Source: an uncultured Lachnospiraceae bacterium (GTDB lineage Bacteria > Bacillota > Clostridia > Lachnospirales > Lachnospiraceae). From it: a stretch of 64,000 bases of DNA. The position numbers and the translations under genes are program-made. The notes below the pieces were generated by a model, which made no database searches, had not been told where the DNA came from, and was given only the letters and a program-made list of their open reading frames with translations. Shown piece after piece: positions 57,641 to 64,000 of the stretch (position 1 is the first letter of the stretch; every line of letters begins with the position of its first letter). The stretch covers positions 1 through 64,000 of the forward strand of contig CAMNSZ010000014.1 in the NCBI GenBank assembly GCA_946557105.1, written 5' to 3'.

Positions 57641-59474
57641 GATTTACTCCTTGCGCTTCATTTGTACATCTATCGTTCAATACAGCTTTGGCATCGTCTC
57701 TATAGTATTTTGCCTGCAAATTGAACATATCCGCATATTTTCCTCTTTGACATATCAATTCATCATGCGTTCCCTGCTCAACAATCTGACCATTTTCCAT
57801 AAAGTAAATCTTATCTGCTATTTTAGATGCCGAAAATCTGTGAGAGATATATATAACGGTCTTATCTGCCAGATAACTATTAATTGTCTCAAAAAGCTCT
57901 TCTTCTGCAATAGGATCAAGCGCGCTGGTCGGCTCATCTAAAATGTAGAGCTGCTTTTCCGGGTCGATAAAGATCCTTGCTAACGCCAAACACTGGCTCT
58001 GTCCAAGAGAAAGCATCTCACCCGAATCAGATAGTTCATGGGTCAGCTGAGTGTTAAAACCGCCTTCATAATTATTTATCTTTTCTTTCAGGTGAAACAA
58101 ATTCATAATATTTTGCATTTCTTCATCCGAATAAACCTTCGTATCCATTGCGATATTTTGTCCGATGGTTGTAGCATAAACATTTATGTCCTGAAAAACC
58201 ACCCCGTATTTGCTACGATAGTTCTTTACATTGTAATCACAAATATTCTTTTGATTATAAGTGATACGACCCTGAGCCGGATCGTATAGCCGCAAAAGCA
58301 GGTTAATCAGTGTAGATTTTCCTGCCCCGTTATAGCCAACCAGCGCAATCCTTTGTTTTGGCTGAATTTCCATGCAAATATCTTTCAAAACATAAGTATC
58401 ATTATTATTGTACTTAAAATACAGATGCTCTATCTTAATTCCACAAAAAGATACATCCACCATTTCATCTTTGTGTGAAACGATTTTCGGTTCATACTGA
58501 TAAAATTGATTAAATTTATTTAAGTAGATATTATCATTCAATATGCCATTAAAAGAGCTTATCACAGAAGACGCCCTCCAAGTGAACTGTGCTATCGCTC
58601 CCAGCAAAGGCAGGAACAATGCAATCGTTACCGTTTTATCAATGACGATTCTATGTATAGAGATAAGTGTTGTAAGACAAGATACAATTCCAAATCCCAG
58701 AAAAACTTGAACACTGTCAAACATTGATATTTTTTTGTAATACTTTTTTAGAAGCGCCATCAATCCCGCAAATGCATCATCGAGTATTTTATTCAGAACG
58801 TTTTTCACATTCGTGGTCCTTAATTCTTGAGCACATTCTGCCTGAATGGAAATTCTTTTCACATAATCATATTTTCGTTGGTATTTTAAGCTCTCATTTG
58901 TATAACAATACCTGAGTCTATTAACAATAGGCTCAAAAAACAAGCCCATTAAAACAGAAATAAGCGATATCATTACAATGACAAAATCCACCTGCGCAAA
59001 ATATCCAATCAACACGATAACGCAGCATAAATGGGAAATAAACTGAGATACATTGTTTAAAATACTCTTTACTCTGTCAAATAAATCATTTAATGTAAAC
59101 GTTACGTTATCGTAGTATTCCGGATTATCAAAGCATTCTATATCAACCGTCGTAATCTTCTTATATATCATTTCCTTTAAAAACAACGAAAGCCTGACGT
59201 CATTTTGGGGAACATACTTCTGATTATAATAGGAGCTCAATAGTTCAAACACAATATTGATCAGCACAAAAACAATCAACACCTTACTAATCTGAATGAT
59301 ATTTTTCCCTTTTTCCACCGTTTCCATAAAATATGCAAAAAAGAGCACATTATAAAATATCGAAAATAGATCGTTTACAACTGTAAAGAAAATATTCAGC
59401 CATACCCGCGATGCGCAGGCCTTACATATTGTCTTTAGCATAAATTTGTAATTATTAAAAAGGTGATTTTTCAT
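57621..59474 (-). CDS. ABC exporter half-transporter, first of a pair
   Basis: A 617-aa exporter with six membrane helices (about 10-325) and an ATPase domain. Walker A is GYNGAGKSTLINLLLRLYDP. The signature is LSLGQSQCLALARIF, with Leu for the usual second Gly. Walker B is LYILDEPTSALDP and the H-loop YISHRFS. The degenerate signature implies an asymmetric heterodimer. The ATG at 59474 follows AAAGGAG; a 27-codon upstream extension overlaps the esterase pseudogene and is rejected. The gene is notably AT-rich compared with the housekeeping blocks. Confidence 0.88.
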   Translation of the reverse strand: MKNHLFNNYKFMLKTICKACASRVWLNIFFTVVNDLFSIFYNVLFFAYFMETVEKGKNIIQISKVLIVFVLINIVFELLSSYYNQKYVPQNDVRLSLFLKEMIYKKITTVDIECFDNPEYYDNVTFTLNDLFDRVKSILNNVSQFISHLCCVIVLIGYFAQVDFVIVMISLISVLMGLFFEPIVNRLRYCYTNESLKYQRKYDYVKRISIQAECAQELRTTNVKNVLNKILDDAFAGLMALLKKYYKKISMFDSVQVFLGFGIVSCLTTLISIHRIVIDKTVTIALFLPLLGAIAQFTWRASSVISSFNGILNDNIYLNKFNQFYQYEPKIVSHKDEMVDVSFCGIKIEHLYFKYNNNDTYVLKDICMEIQPKQRIALVGYNGAGKSTLINLLLRLYDPAQGRITYNQKNICDYNVKNYRSKYGVVFQDINVYATTIGQNIAMDTKVYSDEEMQNIMNLFHLKEKINNYEGGFNTQLTHELSDSGEMLSLGQSQCLALARIFIDPEKQLYILDEPTSALDPIAEEELFETINSYLADKTVIYISHRFSASKIADKIYFMENGQIVEQGTHDELICQRGKYADMFNLQAKYYRDDAKAVLNDRCTNEAQGVNHERSNT

Positions 59475-59515
59475 AAACACTCCTTTAGTCTCTCGTTTTT
59501 TGTTTTTATTAAAAA

Positions 59516-60300
59516 TCACAGAGCTTTTGTAATGGCGAATAACTCTATTAACCACTCAACAGGCAGTTTGATTGTATGGTAATCCCTTCCCACTGGCGGC
59601 TTTGCCCAGCTTGTTTCATCACACCAAGATGCACCGTGTCCGCTCTTCGGAAACACATATCATTCAAACGGTATTTTGTTCTCGTTCAGTGCCTCTTTGC
59701 AGTATAATAGTTATCTTCGTAAGTACTATATAAAAACGTAAGAGGTGGTTCCCCTGATTTACTTGTATATCACAAGCGGCCGGCTTTAGATTTTCAAGGC
59801 GACTCTCTCCTACATGTCCGGCTAAAAACGCTTCGCAATGCCCAAGCCTTGTGGTAAGAATCGTCGAATATAAAATACAAGCATTTGGTTTATGAAGCTC
59901 CATCCCGATTTCTTCTACAGAAAGCACTTTTTCATTATTCCAAAGCGTAGCAACACCGGCTCACAAATGACCGCCTATCGAGAAACCGCGCACTGCAATC
60001 CTATCCTTAATGCACATTTCATTCTACTGCATTTTCGCGAATGATTTGAATTGTCATTACCAAAGCCCGTTGCGGTTCGGGGAAACAATGGGGCTCCACA
60101 CAATAGTAAAGTATTGCGGCATGAAAACCGGCTATATTGCATGGCCGCCTTCTCACCCTCCTTACAAGCCTCTGAATATCCTCCTCCCGGTACGACAATT
60201 ATCATGGGCCTCTCTGCCTATCCGGTAAACGTAATTGTAATGCGGGTATAAACCCGTATTCTGTTTCTGCTTTCCTCACATCGACAGTAAAATGACGCAT
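59516..60300 (-). pseudogene. Broken alpha/beta-hydrolase (acetyl esterase-like) gene
   Basis: Pieces of one acetyl-esterase/BD-FAE-like protein occur in order but in different frames. They are MRHFTVDVRKAETEYGF (start 60300), MIIVVPGGGYSEA with the oxyanion loop, GFSIGGH with the nucleophile Ser followed by an in-frame stop, LSVEEIGMELHKPNACILYS, and the C-terminal PKSGHG catalytic His region ending at 59516. At least two frameshifts and two stops are needed to link them, so it is not functional. About 260 codons when intact. It lies between the ABC exporter genes and the MerR gene. Confidence 0.85.
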
Positions 60301-60306
60301 TCAAAA

Positions 60307-60355
60307 ACCACCCTTTGAATTTTTAGAATATTATATCCTAAATTCAAAAGGTGGT
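60307..60355 (-). terminator. Hairpin between MerR gene and esterase pseudogene
   Basis: Arms ACCACC-C-TTTGAATTT and AAATTCAAA-A-GGTGGT form a 16-bp stem with one mismatch and a 17-nt loop. Followed on the minus strand by TTTTTG. It acts as a terminator for the MerR gene; a role as MerR operator for the former esterase gene is also possible because it holds a TATAAT in the loop. Confidence 0.65.
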
Positions 60356-60370
60356 GTACAAATGCAAGGT

Positions 60371-61093
60371 TTATGCTTTTCTCATTTCTGTATGCAGGCT
60401 ATATAAGATATTTGCTTTTTGCTGCAAACCAAGTAGCGCCTGTAAATAATAATCCGCACAGCTCTGTAAATCTTCGCCTTCTTCCGGCTTAATCAATGCT
60501 TTTTTCGCATCTGCATACGCACCGGAATCCATTTTCTGAAGAAATTGGGAAATTGCCATAATGCTGTAACCGGTATCTAAAAGTAATCGAATTACATGCA
60601 TACGATTTACAACTGCCTGAGAATAATATCTTTTTTGATAGGCTGCTGCTTGGGGAATCAGCCCGTTGCGCTCCCAATTTCGGATAGCTTCTTCTGTTGT
60701 ACCTACCAGTCGGGCCGCCTGCTTTTTGGTATATCGTGTATTCGAGATTTCCCGAAGGCTAGTTTCACCTACAGCGATTTCAATGACTTTCCGGGTTCGT
60801 TCGATATCCTCCTGTATTGCCTTTTGGTATTCGGCGGCGGCTGTCTCATATGCGTTTAAATCCCACTCTTTCGCCGTTGCAATTAATTGCATACTGGATT
60901 TTCGTAATCTTCGATTTACAAAACCACCAAACACAAGGCGGCATATTTTCACTTGATACAAATGATGTTTCGTATAAACCCGATATCCGTTCGGTAACCG
61001 CTCTACCTTTTCCAGAAAACCACATTTTTCATAAAATCGTATGGTTCCTTCTTTCACGCCGGTTACCTTTGCCAATTCTCCGACCTTATACAT
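60371..61093 (-). CDS. Double-HTH MerR-family regulator
   Basis: A 240-aa protein with two MerR-type helix-turn-helix domains. The first is residues 2-70 (YKVGELAKVTGVKEGTIRFY). The second is about 119-187 (TKKQAARLVGTTEEAIRNWE, RYYSQAVVNRMHVIRLLLDT). A coiled helix joins them at 75-112 and a helical tail follows. Ordinary MerR proteins have one HTH and dimerise. It has no obvious metal- or drug-binding cysteines except Cys24, Cys51 and one in the tail. GAGGAG precedes the ATG at 61093. The natural target may be the adjacent pseudogene. Confidence 0.8.
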   Translation of the reverse strand: MYKVGELAKVTGVKEGTIRFYEKCGFLEKVERLPNGYRVYTKHHLYQVKICRLVFGGFVNRRLRKSSMQLIATAKEWDLNAYETAAAEYQKAIQEDIERTRKVIEIAVGETSLREISNTRYTKKQAARLVGTTEEAIRNWERNGLIPQAAAYQKRYYSQAVVNRMHVIRLLLDTGYSIMAISQFLQKMDSGAYADAKKALIKPEEGEDLQSCADYYLQALLGLQQKANILYSLHTEMRKA

Positions 61094-61161
61094 TGCTCTG
61101 CTCCTCTACAAAAGATTGTCTTCAGTGATATCAGTTTGTGCAAGTTGATTTTAAGGATTTA

Positions 61162-61221
61162 ATGACCTTTGGTCTTTTCCTTTTGGCATTGCTTACGTTT
61201 GTCTTTACGTTTTATAAGTAA
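61162..61221 (+). CDS. Putative holin-like type I toxin peptide
   Basis: A 19-codon ORF, MTFGLFLLALLTFVFTFYK, a single hydrophobic helix of the small holin-like toxin class found with antisense RNAs in Firmicutes. AAGGA precedes the ATG with 4-nt spacing. An in-frame GTG at 61138 would give VQVDFKDL in front, which also resembles longer family members. That extension has no ribosome site and no promoter was found, so the 5' end may have been damaged. The 3' untranslated region is overlapped by an antisense RNA. Confidence 0.55.
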   Translation: MTFGLFLLALLTFVFTFYK

Positions 61222-61230
61222 CCGTACATA

Positions 61231-61323
61231 GAAAAACCACCCCTAAACTTTGACCGAGTACGGGGTGGATTCTTTATCTACATTATTTGGTCAACCCACC
61301 TTGTGGGCGATTGTTCCTTTTAT
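61231..61323 (-). ncRNA. Antisense RNA overlapping the toxin 3' end
   Basis: A promoter at 61330-61358 would start transcription near 61323. A terminator stem CCACCCC / GGGGTGG (61237-61268) followed on the minus strand by TTTTT ends it near 61231. The RNA of about 90 nt includes a CCCAC / GTGGG hairpin and is complementary to the toxin mRNA 3' region, as RatA is to txpA mRNA. Confidence 0.55.
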
Positions 61324-61329
61324 ATATTT

Positions 61330-61358
61330 AATATAGCATGCCTCTTCTATTTTTTCAA
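61330..61358 (-). promoter_or_regulatory. Sigma-A promoter for the antisense RNA
   Basis: On the minus strand, -35 TTGAAA (61353-61358) and -10 TATATT (61330-61335) with a 17-bp spacer. Confidence 0.65.
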
Positions 61359-61478
61359 GAAGAAAATCCTTTCATTACAATTCCATATTTATGGAAAATC
61401 ATAGAAATATACTTCTTATACGCCCTTATTACATTCAAAAAACGCTGTATTTATCAGCATTTCAAGCCTTATTACTTA

Positions 61479-61631
61479 TCAAGGCTTTTCATCGTGGGGA
61501 AATCTTAACTTTTCGGGAATAACTTTATATTGTCCGCCCATTGTCAGCTCACCTAATGGCAAACCGCAAATAAGAAGAATACTTAATATAATTACAATTG
61601 AAAACAAACATGCACCGATTATAGCTACCAC
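61479..61631 (-). CDS. 50-aa membrane protein or N-terminal fragment
   Basis: GTG start at 61631 with GGAGGTAGAAA immediately upstream and a stop at 61479. One transmembrane helix (about 2-25) is followed by GLPLGELTMGGQYKVIPEKL and a charged tail. The Gly-Leu-Pro-Leu-Gly-Glu and Met-Gly-Gly segments recall the start of larger four-helix membrane proteins, so this may be a truncated version. It lies downstream of the CPBP gene and may be in its operon. Function unknown. Confidence 0.5.
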   Translation of the reverse strand: MVAIIGACLFSIVIILSILLICGLPLGELTMGGQYKVIPEKLRFPHDEKP

Positions 61632-61658
61632 TTTCTACCTCCAAAAACTAATATGTTT

Positions 61659-62504
61659 TTATTTTTCACAAATATTTTGCTCTCGCTTCACTCGATATTT
61701 TCTTAATCCTAATCCAATAAAGAATACTAACGCCGTAGGTACTATTCCGGATATTGGATCTAACATAACAGAATATCTTTCCTCAATCTGAAATACATTA
61801 GCTGTTACAAACAACATAGTAGGTACTGCATCTTCCATTGAATGTAAGATAACACAAGACCAGACAGAATTTGTTAGTCTGCGTATTTCTACAAACATTG
61901 GCGTCCAGAAAATCATTAATACACTTCCCACTATCACCATCATTGGTCTGCTAATCTCTGTAAAATATTCGTCCGGCAGGAAAAACATATAGTATGTAAT
62001 ATGCCACATTCCCCAGATTAAACCATTCGTCAAATACAAATACCAATCATTCATTCCTATTTTTTCTAAGTTTAGAAACAGATATCCCCTCCATGCAAAT
62101 TCTTCAAATATATTCTTTATAAAATTTGCAAAAAATGTGGTAAACATCAATCCAAATAAAGCATTTAACTCAATCTCTCTTACAATTAATCCTCCGCTAA
62201 TTTTTGCCAAAATTACGCTAACTAGCGTTATGCAAGGAAAGACCATGACTGCAATTGCATACCATTTTAAATTGTTTTTAAAATTTGGTCGAATGCCAAT
62301 TCTATTCAAATCCTTGTTGATAATTTGTAATGCGATACCTGTAGAAAAGGGGAGTACTAACCATAATCCCATTCCCAGCGAATTGCCTTCTGGTTGTTCT
62401 GTAAGTAATTGATCCATGAAATATCCGAAGCTTCCTGCCGTGATTGTCACAAATATAAATACCGCTAGCATAATTTTGTCTCGTTTACATACCTTTTCAT
62501 TCAT
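61659..62504 (-). CDS. CPBP-family intramembrane metalloprotease
   Basis: A 281-aa polytopic protein with about eight membrane helices. The CPBP (Abi) motifs are EEFAWRGY with Glu134, Glu135 and Arg139, and NGLIWGMWHITYY with His168. The family includes prenyl-protein proteases and bacteriocin self-immunity proteins, but most members are of unknown role. It follows the TetR gene by 7 bp and is likely its target. AGAGGTAAG precedes the ATG. Confidence 0.85.
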   Translation of the reverse strand: MNEKVCKRDKIMLAVFIFVTITAGSFGYFMDQLLTEQPEGNSLGMGLWLVLPFSTGIALQIINKDLNRIGIRPNFKNNLKWYAIAVMVFPCITLVSVILAKISGGLIVREIELNALFGLMFTTFFANFIKNIFEEFAWRGYLFLNLEKIGMNDWYLYLTNGLIWGMWHITYYMFFLPDEYFTEISRPMMVIVGSVLMIFWTPMFVEIRRLTNSVWSCVILHSMEDAVPTMLFVTANVFQIEERYSVMLDPISGIVPTALVFFIGLGLRKYRVKREQNICEK

Positions 62505-62511
62505 TGTTCAC

Positions 62512-63105
62512 TTACCTCTTGTACTCTCTATTTTCATTTCTTAATATGGCTAAAAACCATTCCTTATCCGGCAACTTCAGATCATCTCTAGAAACTAATG
62601 TTTCCGCAAACCCTTGAACACTACTGTAAAAGAGTACAGAAAGCGTCATAGGATCTCCCGGTCTGATTTCCCCTAATTCCTGCCCTTTTTCTATGTACGG
62701 AACACTCATCGCCTCTACATCATGCTCTTTTATCATTTGAGTTGCACGCTCTGAAACATCTTTTGCATTTATGGCTACCAATCCCATAAAAACAAACATT
62801 CTTGCCGCAAAATTATTTTGTGTTGCCACAGATAAAAACCAATCAATCTGTTTTTCAAAAAAAATTATCGGTGACTCGCCTTCGCCATTATCAATTATCA
62901 ATTTTTCACATCCAATTTCTACTAATGCCTCATAAAGTGCCAGCTTATTTGGAAAATAGTGAAACATCAGACCTGAACTTATTCCTGCTTCTTCTGCAAT
63001 TTTTCTAGTGGATGTTCCATAAAATCCATACCGGATAAAATGATTTAATGCAATATCTAAAATCTGCCATTTCCGCACTTCATGCTGTTCTTCTTTTTTT
63101 GTCAT
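62512..63105 (-). CDS. TetR-family transcriptional regulator
   Basis: A 197-aa repressor-type protein. The N-terminal HTH is at about 10-55 (LDIALNHFIRYGFYGTSTRK, then IAEEAGISSGLMFHYFPNK). The C-terminal ligand domain is helical with no recognised subfamily. The ATG at 63105 is preferred over an upstream in-frame ATG at 63135 because GGAGG is 5 nt away. Probably autoregulates the TetR-CPBP pair; no operator was identified. Confidence 0.88.
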   Translation of the reverse strand: MTKKEEQHEVRKWQILDIALNHFIRYGFYGTSTRKIAEEAGISSGLMFHYFPNKLALYEALVEIGCEKLIIDNGEGESPIIFFEKQIDWFLSVATQNNFAARMFVFMGLVAINAKDVSERATQMIKEHDVEAMSVPYIEKGQELGEIRPGDPMTLSVLFYSSVQGFAETLVSRDDLKLPDKEWFLAILRNENREYKR

Positions 63106-63295
63106 CCTTACCTCCGTGTCTATAGATAAATCCATTTCTTTCTTACGCTTTATATATTAAGCATATGCTCAACTTTTGTCAAGCGCTAATATTGTATGTA
63201 TTTATTTCTGCTCCCCCTTAATCAACCGAACTTATACATATACAAGAAAAATGTAACGAATCTTTTATAGCTATACCGGCTTCTTGACAATCATA

Positions 63296-63445
63296 GTTAT
63301 CCCGACTTTTTTATTATCCCGACCATTTCCGGAAAAGCGGATAACTACGGGCTTTCTGCCCAAAAAGGTCGGGATAACTTTTTCATAAAAGGCGGATATC
63401 TGACCGCCCAGACGCAGATGCCTTAACGCAAAAGGTCGGGATAAT
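63296..63445. repeat. Four GGTCGGGATAA repeats at the end of a recombinase gene
   Basis: The core occurs as GTTATCCCGAC (63296-63306) and ATTATCCCGACC (63313-63324), then in the opposite orientation as GGTCGGGATAAC (63367-63378) and GGTCGGGATAAT (63434-63445). Two direct copies face two inverted copies, ending just before the recombinase stop codon. They look like recombinase-binding ends of a mobile element, possibly of the recombinase-in-trio (RIT) type. The rest of the 348-bp gap holds no gene. Confidence 0.65.
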
Positions 63446-63453
63446 TATGGACG

Positions 63454-64000
63454 CTATTTCAGTCCATACAGCTTTTTCAAAATCTCCTCGTCACTGACAC
63501 TGTACTTTGGCAGGTCAATCCCGGCGATCACATCACGCCCCATGGATTTTTCAATCGCCTTCCGTTTCTGCTCGGTATCCGCATAAGCATAGACCAGAGT
63601 GGTTTCAAGATTGGAATGGCCAAGCCACTGGGATATCAGCGAAAGAGCCATGCCATGCCGGTAAAGATGCATCGCCCGGCTGTGCCTCCAGAGATGCGGA
63701 TGTACATTTTCCGGAACTTCAGGACAGTTCCTCCTTGCCGATGCCCCATACCGCCGGAGAAATTTCCTGACATTGTCATCTGACATGGGATGCCTTGTGC
63801 CGCATTGTTCCACATAAAAAAGCGGCTGCTGGGAATGCATATGTCCGTCTGGATGGAACAGCTTCATATAATTCTGGAAGTGGTTTATTGTTTCCGGCAT
63901 CAGTGGCACGCTACGTATTTTTGAGCCTTTTCCTTTCAGTATTGCTATGGGCGTGTTTCCGAGACGTATGTCACAGACTCGCAGATCTAGCATCTCCTGT
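63454..64000 (-). CDS. Tyrosine recombinase, C-terminal part (cut by window edge)
   Basis: The last 182 residues of a tyrosine recombinase/integrase. Visible catalytic elements are EMLDLRVCDIR (following the first Arg region, which is largely outside), the beta-strand Lys in KGKGSKIRSVPL, HPHLWRHSRA with HxxR, LGHSNLETTLVYA and a nucleophile Tyr in VYAYAD. The C-terminal tail of about 40 residues is helical. The upstream part lies beyond the window, so it cannot be seen whether it is one of several tandem recombinases. Confidence 0.85.
   Translation of the reverse strand, partial: QEMLDLRVCDIRLGNTPIAILKGKGSKIRSVPLMPETINHFQNYMKLFHPDGHMHSQQPLFYVEQCGTRHPMSDDNVRKFLRRYGASARRNCPEVPENVHPHLWRHSRAMHLYRHGMALSLISQWLGHSNLETTLVYAYADTEQKRKAIEKSMGRDVIAGIDLPKYSVSDEEILKKLYGLK

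Noticed and set aside
55826..59555. Exporter pair as part of a lanthipeptide or other peptide-antibiotic cluster
   Set aside because: No precursor peptide, modification enzyme or peptidase domain was found between 54280 and 60300.
59664..60250. Separate small ORFs as individual genes
   Set aside because: They are frame-shifted fragments of one esterase and are annotated as a single pseudogene.
63296..63445. Repeated GGTCGGGATAA units as a CRISPR array
   Set aside because: Copies are only about 11 bp, unevenly spaced, in both orientations, and there are no cas genes.

Overview
The window looks like a chromosomal segment of a motile, moderately AT-rich member of the Clostridia, most likely Lachnospiraceae. 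The evidence is the low-GC Firmicutes order of ribosomal and RNA polymerase genes, strong AGGAGG-type ribosome binding sites, a CsrA/FliW flagellar regulatory module, a vanG-type cell-wall cluster, and the style of the proteins. No rRNA or tRNA genes and no CRISPR array were seen.

Region 1 (1-18540, minus strand) is the core transcription and translation block. In transcription order it reads rpmG-secE-nusG-rplK-rplA, then a membrane protein, rplJ-rplL behind an L10 autoregulatory leader, rpoB-rpoC, rfbD, and rpsL-rpsG-fusA-tuf. Good sigma-A promoters, mostly with 17-18 bp spacers, lie in front of rpmG, rplJ, rpoB, rpsL and tuf. Two cell-surface genes, a DUF6056-like polytopic protein and rfbD, sit inside this conserved block.

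Region 2 (18670-24550) holds an orphan FliD-like protein on the plus strand, a solo acyl-CoA carboxyltransferase subunit, UDP-galactopyranose mutase translated just behind a small HTH regulator, and a membrane-anchored YiiX-type cysteine peptidase.

Region 3 (24567-35138, minus strand) is a late flagellar operon: flgM-flgN-flgK-flgK-flgL-fliW-csrA, then flaG-fliD-fliS-fliT-like. A sigma-28 promoter matching TAAA-N15-GCCGATAA exactly precedes flgM, and a second near-match precedes flaG.

Region 4 (35136-43430) carries a YhhQ-type queuosine-precursor transporter and a radical SAM enzyme behind a structured leader RNA with an intrinsic terminator. It continues with an intracellular GH43 glycosidase, a chemoreceptor with a perfect 23-bp palindrome upstream, an HD-GYP protein whose HD histidine is replaced by arginine, and a COG3044-type ATPase.

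Region 5 (43450-54280) has a small esterase and a vanG-like cluster: vanR, vanS, a lipoprotein on the opposite strand, D-Ala-D-Ser-type ligase, VanXY, and a soluble racemase in place of membrane VanT. Next come a Na/Pi cotransporter, a cation exchanger behind a yybP-ykoY manganese riboswitch, and a DUF2935 protein.

Region 6 (54280-64000) is accessory and partly decayed. It contains a methyltransferase, a YeiL-like Crp regulator, a 33-codon UvrA-like stub, two ABC exporter half-transporters, an esterase pseudogene, a MerR protein with two HTH domains, a probable type I toxin with antisense RNA, a 50-aa membrane protein, a CPBP protease with a TetR regulator, and repeats beside a truncated tyrosine recombinase at the window edge.
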